Below, one piece after another: positions 7,109 through 13,418 of a stretch of 13,418 nt of DNA. The stretch covers positions 1 to 13,418 of the forward strand of contig JABDQY010000254.1 in NCBI GenBank assembly GCA_013042025.1, written 5' to 3'. The translations under genes and the position numbers were made by a program. This stretch comes from Bacteroidia bacterium. GTDB taxonomy: Bacteria; Bacteroidota; Bacteroidia; NS11-12g; UBA9320. How positions within the stretch are numbered: position 1 is the first letter of the stretch; each line of letters opens with the position of its first letter. The notes under the pieces are model-generated. The model was given only the letters and a program-made list of their open reading frames with translations, was not told the DNA's origin and made no database searches.

Positions 7109-7117
7109 GCAACGAAA

Positions 7118-7125
7118 TAACTTTG
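7118..7125 (+). promoter_or_regulatory. Bacteroidota -7 element for the T9SS LamG protein gene
   Basis: TAACTTTG matches TAnnTTTG exactly and is identical to the element at 2060-2067. It ends 28 bases before the ATG at 7154, giving a short leader. No clear -33 TTG is seen; the expected region overlaps an inverted repeat. Confidence 0.5.
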
Positions 7126-7153
7126 CTTTTATTTATTATCTTGCATCACAATC

Positions 7154-9280
7154 ATGAAACTATTTCCCCTTTTACTCCTTTTAATAATCAGCTCATTATG
7201 TTTTTCTCAAACATCACAAAATGCATTAAATTTTGATGGCTCAAATGATTATGTTCAAACTAGTTTTGGTGGAGTTCAAGGAAGTGCTGCACGTACTGTT
7301 GAAGCTTGGATAAGAACCACAGCTAATTGTGATCCTGGTTCAGGAGGAATACAACATGTTATTGCCGATTATGGCAGTTTTACAACGGGTGCAAGATTCA
7401 CATTAAACGTATTGTGGAATAATGCCCCACGTATCGAAGTTGGAGGCAGTGGTTTAAGTAGTGCAACAGCCGTAAATGATGGCAACTGGCATCACGTTGC
7501 AGCTGTTTACGACCCTAATGCTACCAACAAGTACAGTTTATATATCGATGGAGCTTTTGATACTTCTGGCAACCTCCCAACTTCCATCAATACAGGCAGT
7601 AACAGTAATCTTATTATCGGGAAGCGGATAGACAATGTGCGTCATTTTGATGGAGATATTGACGAGGTTAGGTTTTGGAATTCAGCACGAACATCAACAC
7701 AAATTGACAGTTTATACGACCAAGAAATTTGCCCAGTGTTTAATGATTTAGTTGCATATTATCGTTTTAATCAAGGTACGGCATCAGGTTCAAATTCAGG
7801 AATAACATCACTCCCTGATAAAACAAGCAGTTCTAATAATGGTACACTTAATAATTTTGGTCTTTCAGGTTCAAGCTCAAACTGGGTATCAGGAACTTCT
7901 ATTACTGCTGCTCCTTATACCGATTCTACATGGAGTGAAGAGAAATGCAGAGTCTATATTACACCAAAAGGACAGTTTGTTTTTGGAAGTACCGTAGTTA
8001 AAGAAACACTTACGAATAGTGTTGGCTGCGATAGCTTTGTTACAATAAATGTTACCATTAATCCTGAACATTCCACATATACCACAGCTGTAGCATGTGA
8101 TAGCTTTGTAACTCCGCTAGGCAATGTGAAAAAGAATAGTGGAATATTTGATGAAGTATTTAACAATATTTACGGATGTGATAGCACAGTTCAAACGCTG
8201 TTAGAAATCAACTATTCTGGAAGTGAAAGTATCCAAGTGCAGAAATGTGATCCTTATACCTCTCCGAGTTCCAAATACACATGGACCTCTACCGGAATAT
8301 ACTATGACACTATTCAAACTACGAAGGGATGCGACAGCATTATTACAGTAGATTTAACTATAGATACAGAAACATTTGGATCAACGTACGATACTGCCTG
8401 TACAACCTATTTCAGTCCACAAGGAAGATTTTACACCTCTTCTGGTATCTATGTTGATACACTAAATAATTCGAATGGGTGTGATAGTATTCTGACTATT
8501 AATTTAACAATAAATCACGTATCAGATAGTAATATTTCCATAACAGCTTGTGACAGCTTCACCTCTTCAAGCGGACAAAATACGTGGTACAATTCAGGAA
8601 ATGTTACTGAGTATTTTAAAAATTCAAACAACTGCGATAGCACAGTTTTTTATCAAGTAGAAATTAACAAATCTACCTCTTCCTTATTGAACATTTCCGA
8701 ATGTGATTTTTATGTATCTCCAGCTGGGAACACTTATTCATCAACCGGTATCTACGATGAAATAATAACCAATAGCATTGGATGTGATAGCTCCATTAAA
8801 CTTGTCTTATCCATTACAGATAATAACCCTATAATTACGAACTCTAATAATACCTTATCTACCAATATCAATAATGTCACATATCAATGGCTCGACTGTG
8901 ACAATAGTTATTCTGCTATAACCAATGAAACAAACAAAGATTTCTCTCCTAGTTTAGATGGCAATTATGCAATAGAAGTTGAAGAGAATAATTGCAAAGA
9001 TACCTCTGATTGTTATGCCTATACTAAGGTAAATGTAGTAAACCAAAAAAAGAATGATATAACTATTTATCCTAATCCTACGGATAACACCCTTCATGTA
9101 GCTACGCATCTGGGTAACTCAAAATACCTCATAACCAATAACATAGGTGTAATTATTGAAACTGGTGTAGTTCAAAATCATACTGAAATATCAACAAGAG
9201 ATTTTGAAGACGGTATCTATTTCATTGTGATTAGTAGTGATAACGAAAGCTTCAACAAACAATTTGTGATTATACATTGA
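7154..9280 (+). CDS. T9SS-secreted LamG-domain protein with six cysteine-framed repeats
   Basis: The 708-residue protein is exported by Sec (signal peptide 1-18, MKLFPLLLLLIISSLCFS, then Gln19) and then by the type IX system to the cell surface or medium. Residues about 22-190 are a LamG/concanavalin-like domain (ALNFDGSNDYVQT, VEAWIRT, NWHHVAAVYD, LYIDG, GDIDEVRFWNSARTSTQI), typically binding carbohydrate or glycoprotein. Residues about 262-555 hold six repeats, each with two cysteines (listed separately). Residues about 556-626 form a further beta domain (TYQWLDCDNSYSAI, GNYAIEVEENNCKDTSDCY) common just before sorting signals. Residues 633-708 match the type A T9SS C-terminal domain (DITIYPNPTDNTLHV ... 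DGIYFIVIS ... KQFVIIH). It lacks a recognisable catalytic domain, so adhesion or glycan binding is the likely role. Confidence 0.92.
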   Translation: MKLFPLLLLLIISSLCFSQTSQNALNFDGSNDYVQTSFGGVQGSAARTVEAWIRTTANCDPGSGGIQHVIADYGSFTTGARFTLNVLWNNAPRIEVGGSGLSSATAVNDGNWHHVAAVYDPNATNKYSLYIDGAFDTSGNLPTSINTGSNSNLIIGKRIDNVRHFDGDIDEVRFWNSARTSTQIDSLYDQEICPVFNDLVAYYRFNQGTASGSNSGITSLPDKTSSSNNGTLNNFGLSGSSSNWVSGTSITAAPYTDSTWSEEKCRVYITPKGQFVFGSTVVKETLTNSVGCDSFVTINVTINPEHSTYTTAVACDSFVTPLGNVKKNSGIFDEVFNNIYGCDSTVQTLLEINYSGSESIQVQKCDPYTSPSSKYTWTSTGIYYDTIQTTKGCDSIITVDLTIDTETFGSTYDTACTTYFSPQGRFYTSSGIYVDTLNNSNGCDSILTINLTINHVSDSNISITACDSFTSSSGQNTWYNSGNVTEYFKNSNNCDSTVFYQVEINKSTSSLLNISECDFYVSPAGNTYSSTGIYDEIITNSIGCDSSIKLVLSITDNNPIITNSNNTLSTNINNVTYQWLDCDNSYSAITNETNKDFSPSLDGNYAIEVEENNCKDTSDCYAYTKVNVVNQKKNDITIYPNPTDNTLHVATHLGNSKYLITNNIGVIIETGVVQNHTEISTRDFEDGIYFIVISSDNESFNKQFVIIH
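7937..8818 (+). repeat. Six ~50-residue repeats with fixed cysteine spacing
   Basis: First and second cysteines fall at residues 265/292, 315/342, 365/393, 416/443, 466/494 and 517/544. Within a unit they are 27 or 28 residues apart, and from the second cysteine to the next unit's first it is always exactly 23. Units share C-D-x-(F/Y)-x-(S/T)-P...G, then (T/S)-G-I-Y near the middle, then N-x-x-G-C-D-S and a closing (L/V)-(T/E)-I-(N/D). The nucleotide sequences are diverged, so this is an old array. The pairing suggests one disulfide per unit in a stalk-like beta structure. Confidence 0.9.
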
Positions 9281-9335
9281 TTGAGAAGTTATGTTTAACC
9301 AATTTCCTCATTGTATAGACTAGAAAATTCAATAA

Positions 9336-10148
9336 ATGATAAAAGGTAGATTTCAATCGAAGAAAGGAGAATCCTTCTGGAATAAAACAATACTATTTCA
9401 AAAAATATATAGTGACCTCTCTAATAGAGTTTGTGTGTTTGCTCATTACCACCATTCCGATATCACGCCAGATGTACTCTTCTATTTAAACGCTCTTAAG
9501 GAAGCAAATTGGAGTATAATTTTTATCTCAACTGGAGAAAACATTTCAAGCACAAAATTTGAAAGTCTTTCCTCATTATGTGCAATTGTTATTCAACGGC
9601 AAAATATTGGTTATGACTTTGGCTCTTATGCAACTGGGTATTATGAACTAGATCCTAATAAAACAACTGAATTACTGTTTTGTAACGACAGTGTTTATGG
9701 GCCTTTTAATTCTCTCTTGGACGTTGAAGCAAAAATGAAACAATTTGATTTTTGGGGAATTACAGACAGTTCCGAAAAAGGTTATCATTTACAAAGCTAT
9801 TTTTTACACTTTAACAGAAGAACTATTCAAAATGCTAAATTTCATACATTTATAGGACTTATATCTCCAGAAAAAAGTAAACGAAAACTTATCAAGAAAT
9901 ATGAATTGGGTTTATCTAAACATTTACAAAAAGCGAATCTAAGTTGTGGAAGTTTTATCTCAGCACCTGTTATTCTTTCGAAATACAGTCAAAACCCTGA
10001 AGCTCATTCCAACGTTTCAATCCACTTTCCTGAAGAATTAATTGATGAAGGAATGCCTTTTATAAAAAAGCAAGTGCTGACAGAAAATCCAGGGAATAAA
10101 AATCTTGAAAGATTAAAAAAGTTACTTGGTGAGCATAAACTAAACTAA
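9336..10148 (+). CDS. RgpF-like (rhamnan synthesis protein F family) polysaccharide protein
   Basis: The 270-residue product matches the RgpF family, proteins tied to assembly of rhamnose-rich cell-surface polysaccharides and generally treated as glycosyltransferases. Motifs seen in order: VFAHYHHSDI (34-43), VLFYLNALKEANWSIIFIST (47-66), RQNIGYDFGSYATGYY (88-103), LLFCNDSVYGPF (113-124), FDFWGITDS (137-145) and HLQSYFLHFNRR (151-162). There is no signal peptide or membrane helix, so it should be cytoplasmic. No other polysaccharide gene is in the window, which is unusual as relatives often sit in glycan clusters. The gap after the T9SS gene is 55 bases with no promoter element I can recognise, so read-through is possible. 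Its last nine bases overlap the end of the convergent cysteine dioxygenase gene. Confidence 0.85.
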   Translation: MIKGRFQSKKGESFWNKTILFQKIYSDLSNRVCVFAHYHHSDITPDVLFYLNALKEANWSIIFISTGENISSTKFESLSSLCAIVIQRQNIGYDFGSYATGYYELDPNKTTELLFCNDSVYGPFNSLLDVEAKMKQFDFWGITDSSEKGYHLQSYFLHFNRRTIQNAKFHTFIGLISPEKSKRKLIKKYELGLSKHLQKANLSCGSFISAPVILSKYSQNPEAHSNVSIHFPEELIDEGMPFIKKQVLTENPGNKNLERLKKLLGEHKLN

Positions 10149-10688
10149 AACTCCTTCATGGGAGTAATACGATAGTTCTCTTGTGATTATACGGTCTTCA
10201 GTCTTACTGTAAACTTCACACTTCTCAATCGGTTTCATATACAAATGGAGGCTGATTGAACGACCCCTATTGGTATTTTCAAGTGTATGAAACACAGATT
10301 CACTTTCTACGGCGGTCACTTCGTTTTGAGATATGAAATCAGAACCTATTTGATCCATAGAGTGATTACTTTCATTCCAAATAAATTGAGTCTCATTGAA
10401 ATTTCCTTCTAATACTTTCACAAAGCACTCTTGATGGTCGTGAGAATGAATAGGAGTTTTTTGTCCTTTCTCCCAACATAATACGATTAGCTCAAAAAAG
10501 TCATCTTTAGCAATACAATTACGTGTGTAATAATCTTGGTTCCAAAATATATAAGGGTCTAAGTCATTTTTCGAAATATCTAAATCGTCAAATTGATCAA
10601 TAACATCACTATATTCTCCAGATTCTAATGCATTCACAAGGTCGTCTAATGAAGAAATTCTTACAAGCGAAGTTTTATCGTTTTCCAT
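10140..10688 (-). CDS. cdo: Cysteine dioxygenase (type I, cupin)
   Basis: This cytoplasmic non-haem iron enzyme oxidises L-cysteine with O2 to cysteine sulfinate. The 182 residues are close to the usual length of about 200. The iron-binding triad is complete: His81 and His83 in PIHSHDHQECF and His134 in SVFHTLEN. Arg56 in YYTRN matches the arginine that binds the substrate carboxylate, and SLHLY (146-150) matches the SxHxxY motif ending at Tyr150. Cys88 is at the position that in the mammalian enzyme forms the Cys-Tyr crosslinked cofactor; many bacterial homologues have glycine there. It is divergent from the decarboxylase gene at 10822, which would use its product. A weak -7 match (TAAGTTCG, one mismatch) lies at 10699-10706. 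Confidence 0.95.
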   Translation of the reverse strand: MENDKTSLVRISSLDDLVNALESGEYSDVIDQFDDLDISKNDLDPYIFWNQDYYTRNCIAKDDFFELIVLCWEKGQKTPIHSHDHQECFVKVLEGNFNETQFIWNESNHSMDQIGSDFISQNEVTAVESESVFHTLENTNRGRSISLHLYMKPIEKCEVYSKTEDRIITRELSYYSHEGVLV

Positions 10689-10748
10689 AAAAGTACAGCG
10701 AACTTAGGCATTTTTGACCCGTTTTTGGGTGATTTTGGTTACAAATAG

Positions 10749-10770
10749 GCTATTTTTCTACAAAAACAGC
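10749..10770. promoter_or_regulatory. Imperfect inverted repeat between cysteine dioxygenase and decarboxylase
   Basis: GCT-A-TTTTT (10749-10757) and AAAAA-C-AGC (10762-10770) form a dyad with eight of nine pairs and a four-base centre. It lies just upstream of the decarboxylase -33 element and between the two divergent genes, where a shared regulator could bind. The same region has a short repeat, TTTTGACC, at 10712-10719 and 10802-10809. Confidence 0.35.
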
Positions 10771-10777
10771 ATAAATC

Positions 10778-10806
10778 TTGTAAAACCCATTATTGTATTA
10801 ATTTTG
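10778..10806 (+). promoter_or_regulatory. Bacteroidota promoter (-33 TTG, -7 TAATTTTG) for the decarboxylase
   Basis: TTG at 10778-10780 and TAATTTTG at 10799-10806 match the phylum -33 and -7 elements with an 18-base spacer, the only promoter in the window where both parts are clear. The -7 element ends 15 bases before the ATG at 10822, which rules out the longer in-frame start at 10714. Confidence 0.6.
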
Positions 10807-10821
10807 ACCGAATTTTCACAT

Positions 10822-12195
10822 ATGAACACTGAACTTCAGTTATTTAATAAACTTGTTTCCAAACTACTTCTTGCAGAAAAAAACGAACCTGTTGTTAAAC
10901 CCATCAAAACCACAGAACTTGATCGAGAGCTAAATCTTAGATTCAAAGATGATGGTCTTTCAGAATCTGAATGGGAAAAACTGGTTGAGGATGTTGTACT
11001 AAATACTCCACGAACTGCGACTAAATTATTTTTTAATCAACTTTTTGGGGGAAGACAACCAAAAGCTGTGTTGGGTGACCTACTTGCGGTGGTTCTAAAC
11101 AACAGCATGTATACGTACAAAGTAGCCGGACCTCAAGTTGGAATAGAAAAAGCCATCATGGAGAAAGTATGCAATCTTATTGGGTATGAAAATGGTGATG
11201 GTACAATTGCTCCCGGTGGCAGTATGTGTAATTTCATGGCTATGGTAATGGGAAGAGATGTTAAAGACAACAATGCTAGGAACCACGGGGTAACTTCAAA
11301 AATGACTCTTTATACTTCTGCAGAATCACATTACTCTATACCAAAAAATGCTGCATTTATGGGTGTAGGTAGAGATCATGTTCGGTATATTAACACCAAT
11401 GATGTAGGCGAAATGGATCCTGTGCATTTAGAAAGTGTTATTCAGGAAGATATTGAAAAGGGATATGTCCCATTCTTTGTGAATGCCACCGCTGGAACAA
11501 CTGTTCTTGGGGCATTTGACAATATAGAAAGCATTTCACCAATTTGTAAAAAATATAAGTTGTGGCTACATGTAGATGGAGCATATTGCGGTGGTGTAAT
11601 TTTTAGTGATAAGTATAAGCACTTAGTAAAAGGAATTGAACTTAGCGATTCATTTAGTTTTAATGCCCATAAGATGCTTGGTACACCCCTGTCATGTTCA
11701 ATAATCGTTACAAAAGACAAAGAAGATTTATTCAAATCGTTCTCAAACGAAGCTGAATATCTTTATCAAACAGATGCAGATGATTTTGATTTAGGGAAAA
11801 CATCAATTCAGTGTGGTAGAAGAAACGATGCATTGAAACTATGGACACTTTGGAAGTCTGTTGGAAATAAAGGAATAGAAGAAATGGTAGACAATCAGTT
11901 TTACCTTGCTGATGTTGCCAGAGAATATGTTTCAAGCCATCCGAATTATACGTTATATAGCCACCCCGAATCTGTTTCCATTTGCTTCAATTACAAGGAT
12001 ATTCCAGCAACAACATTGTGTACAACGTTGTATGAAGATGCTGCTACATTGGTAGGATACGGCAAATTTGGTGAAGACGAATTTGTACGTTTAGTAACGA
12101 TCAATGCAACAAACACTAAAGAAGACATTCTTCGATTCTTTGAAACATTGGAGAAGGGAGCCATAGATATACACGGTAAATCTTTAATCCAATGA
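10822..12195 (+). CDS. csad: PLP-dependent decarboxylase, probable cysteine sulfinate decarboxylase
   Basis: A group II amino-acid decarboxylase (GAD/CSAD family), expected to be cytoplasmic. The 457 residues match the family in length. PLP-binding features are SAESHYSI (His170), the Asp in LHVDGAY (Asp252) and the Schiff-base lysine in NAHKMLG (Lys284; the family usually has NPHK). CGRRNDALKLW (331-341) is also diagnostic. The substrate-selectivity positions are Phe75, then 19 residues, Ser95-x-Tyr97. Recalled human CSAD has Phe/Ser/Tyr there and GAD65 has Ser/Asn/Phe, so this favours cysteine sulfinate over glutamate. The product would be hypotaurine. The neighbouring cysteine dioxygenase makes the substrate. 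I start at ATG 10822 because the alternative 36-residue extension is hydrophobic, unlike the family, and overlaps the promoter. The stop overlaps the next start as ATGA. Confidence 0.9.
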   Translation: MNTELQLFNKLVSKLLLAEKNEPVVKPIKTTELDRELNLRFKDDGLSESEWEKLVEDVVLNTPRTATKLFFNQLFGGRQPKAVLGDLLAVVLNNSMYTYKVAGPQVGIEKAIMEKVCNLIGYENGDGTIAPGGSMCNFMAMVMGRDVKDNNARNHGVTSKMTLYTSAESHYSIPKNAAFMGVGRDHVRYINTNDVGEMDPVHLESVIQEDIEKGYVPFFVNATAGTTVLGAFDNIESISPICKKYKLWLHVDGAYCGGVIFSDKYKHLVKGIELSDSFSFNAHKMLGTPLSCSIIVTKDKEDLFKSFSNEAEYLYQTDADDFDLGKTSIQCGRRNDALKLWTLWKSVGNKGIEEMVDNQFYLADVAREYVSSHPNYTLYSHPESVSICFNYKDIPATTLCTTLYEDAATLVGYGKFGEDEFVRLVTINATNTKEDILRFFETLEKGAIDIHGKSLIQ

Positions 12196-12680
12196 AATAC
12201 CTATTAATCATTATTCTGCTTTCACTAAGCTTCGTTTCATTTGGTCAAAGAGAGATCGATTCTGATTTAGATTTATTGGAGGATCACATCGACCATCACA
12301 ATCACTTTGGAGTGGCTACAGGTCCCGTATATGTGATAAACGAAAGTGAATTCGCTCCAGGATTACATCTTCACTATATGCGATTGTTTGAAGCAGGAAA
12401 TGCTCATTTTGGCGTTGGATTAGGAGTTGAGGCAATCTTTGATGAGCATAGACATTACGCAACATCAATTAACCTTTCCTATTTACCTTTCCACGAGCTT
12501 ACATTGTCGATTGCTCCTGGAATTCAATTTGCTCCAGAATCTGAAGATTTTACAACACATTTTGAGGCTGTTTATGAATTTGAAATCGGAAAAGTTCATC
12601 TTGGACCGGTGGCAGAGTATGCTTGGGCTCCAAATGATGCACATGCTATGATTGGCCTGCACATTGGATTTGGGTTCTAG
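12192..12680 (+). CDS. Histidine-rich secreted or outer-membrane beta protein coupled to the decarboxylase
   Basis: The 162-residue product has a signal peptide (MKYLLIIILLSLSFVSFG, cleavage likely before Gln19) and a body of alternating amphipathic strands ending in GFGF, with a C-terminal Phe as in many outer-membrane proteins; a small barrel is the best structural guess. The mature part carries 14 histidines in 144 residues, including DHIDHHNH (31-38), LHLHY (58-62) and EHRHY (85-89). These could bind metal, but that is inference. The ATG overlaps the decarboxylase stop by four bases (ATGA), so translation is probably coupled and the protein may serve the same pathway. I do not recognise the family. 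It ends eight bases before the convergent leucine-rich-repeat gene. Confidence 0.88.
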   Translation: MKYLLIIILLSLSFVSFGQREIDSDLDLLEDHIDHHNHFGVATGPVYVINESEFAPGLHLHYMRLFEAGNAHFGVGLGVEAIFDEHRHYATSINLSYLPFHELTLSIAPGIQFAPESEDFTTHFEAVYEFEIGKVHLGPVAEYAWAPNDAHAMIGLHIGFGF

Positions 12681-12688
12681 AAACAACT

Positions 12689-13418
12689 TTAATGCTCAAA
12701 TTTAAAGTCACCTTCTTCTTCAACTGCATCTTTATTTGGTCCTACTATTATAATAGGATTTTCTGTGGATTCTTTATATCCAGGCAATTTGGTGTAATTG
12801 AATGAAACCCAAATTCGTTCTAAGTTTTTCATGTCATAAATGAAAATTGGAAATTCGACTAATGGGTTCTCTTGAATTTCAAAGGCATTAAGATTCTCCA
12901 GTTTCTGAATTGAAGCGGGAATTCTATCTATCTCATTTCCCCCAACATACAGAGCTGTAAGTTTGGTTAAATTTCCTATTGATTCTGGTATACTTTTTAA
13001 TTGATTGAAATAGATGCTAATCACCTCAAGATTATTTAAATTTCCAATATTTTCTGGCAAGCTTGTAAATTCATTTGAAAACATCTGTAACGACCTCAAT
13101 TGTTTCATATTGCACAACTCATCGGGTAAATAGGTCAACTTGTTTTCAGAAATTTCAATAAAATCTAGCAACGGTAAACTAAAGAAACTTTTATCCAGGT
13201 AACTAATTTTATTTCGATTGAGCTTTACATTCACCAACTTCTGTAATCCTGAAAAATCGGTAGGTACAGATTCAATTTTGTTATTGTTCAAATCCAACAA
13301 TCTTAAATCAGAACATTGATTCAATGTAGAAGGAACACTCATTAAATTACAATGTGATGCTGTTAGGTGTTGGAGTTTTTTCAATAATCCAATGTTCTGA
13401 GGCAAACTAGTCATAGAC
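12689..13418 (-). CDS. Leucine-rich-repeat protein, N-terminus beyond window
   Basis: The reading frame stays open to the right edge. The ATG at 13412-13414 lies inside a repeat (SMTSLP is mid-unit), so the true start is probably outside the window. About nine 23-residue units are visible, of the form LxxLxxLxxxxNxLxxLPxxIxN, for example LENIGNLNNLEVISIYFN-type units with ENKLTYLPDEL and GNEIDRIPASI. The C-terminus is a short acidic tail (KDAVEEEGDFKFEH). Such repeats form a solenoid for protein binding; the rest of the protein, including any signal peptide or enzyme domain, cannot be seen. It converges on the histidine-rich gene with eight bases between the stops. Confidence 0.93.
   Translation of the reverse strand, partial: SMTSLPQNIGLLKKLQHLTASHCNLMSVPSTLNQCSDLRLLDLNNNKIESVPTDFSGLQKLVNVKLNRNKISYLDKSFFSLPLLDFIEISENKLTYLPDELCNMKQLRSLQMFSNEFTSLPENIGNLNNLEVISIYFNQLKSIPESIGNLTKLTALYVGGNEIDRIPASIQKLENLNAFEIQENPLVEFPIFIYDMKNLERIWVSFNYTKLPGYKESTENPIIIVGPNKDAVEEEGDFKFEH

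Noticed and set aside
10714..10821. Upstream ATG extending the decarboxylase by 36 residues
   Set aside because: The extension is hydrophobic and unlike the family, and it covers a good -33/-7 promoter.
10822..12195. Glutamate decarboxylase assignment for the PLP enzyme
   Set aside because: Selectivity residues Phe75/Ser95/Tyr97 fit CSAD rather than GAD, and the neighbour makes cysteine sulfinate. Aspartate decarboxylation as a side or main activity is not excluded.
12427..12686. Open frames on both strands over the histidine-rich gene
   Set aside because: They are out-of-frame shadows with no signal peptide, promoter or family features.

Overview
The window looks like an AT-rich chromosomal segment of a member of Bacteroidota, most likely order Flavobacteriales. 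Four kinds of evidence point there. There are five promoter elements of the Bacteroidota -7 type (TAnnTTTG). None of the start codons I checked has a clear Shine-Dalgarno sequence. One secreted protein carries a C-terminal type IX secretion (T9SS) sorting domain, and there is a large outer-membrane protein with a carboxypeptidase-regulatory-like N-terminus. Ribosomal protein bS16 also has a long acidic tail of the kind seen in this phylum. The species cannot be fixed from the sequence alone.

Layout. From 1 to 1860 on the minus strand lies the conserved translation operon rpsP-rimM-trmD (trmD runs off the left edge). It is driven from a divergent intergenic region at 1861-2071 that also serves a six-helix membrane protein on the plus strand (2072-2923). 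From 2933 to 7028 the minus strand carries a large TonB-receptor-like outer-membrane protein, then a membrane-anchored TlpA-like thioredoxin, then an unrecognised 204-residue protein. Facing away from them, on the plus strand, is a T9SS-secreted LamG protein with six cysteine-framed repeats (7154-9280), then an RgpF-like protein (9336-10148). At 10140-12680 is a divergent sulfur amino-acid module: cysteine dioxygenase on the minus strand, and on the plus strand a PLP decarboxylase whose selectivity residues look like those of cysteine sulfinate decarboxylase, overlapped by four bases by a histidine-rich secreted or outer-membrane protein. The right edge holds a truncated leucine-rich-repeat protein on the minus strand. 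No stretch over 300 bases lacks a gene.

How the genes work together. Cysteine dioxygenase oxidises cysteine to cysteine sulfinate, and the decarboxylase next to it would turn that into hypotaurine, the precursor of taurine. This is the most coherent pathway in the window and the best candidate for an under-described system, especially with the coupled His-rich protein. In the translation operon, a perfect 11-bp hairpin followed by a T-rich tract lies inside the start of rimM and could reduce rimM-trmD transcription relative to rpsP. The two larger divergent intergenic regions at 7029-7153 and 10689-10821 contain inverted repeats beside recognisable promoter elements and are candidate operator regions.
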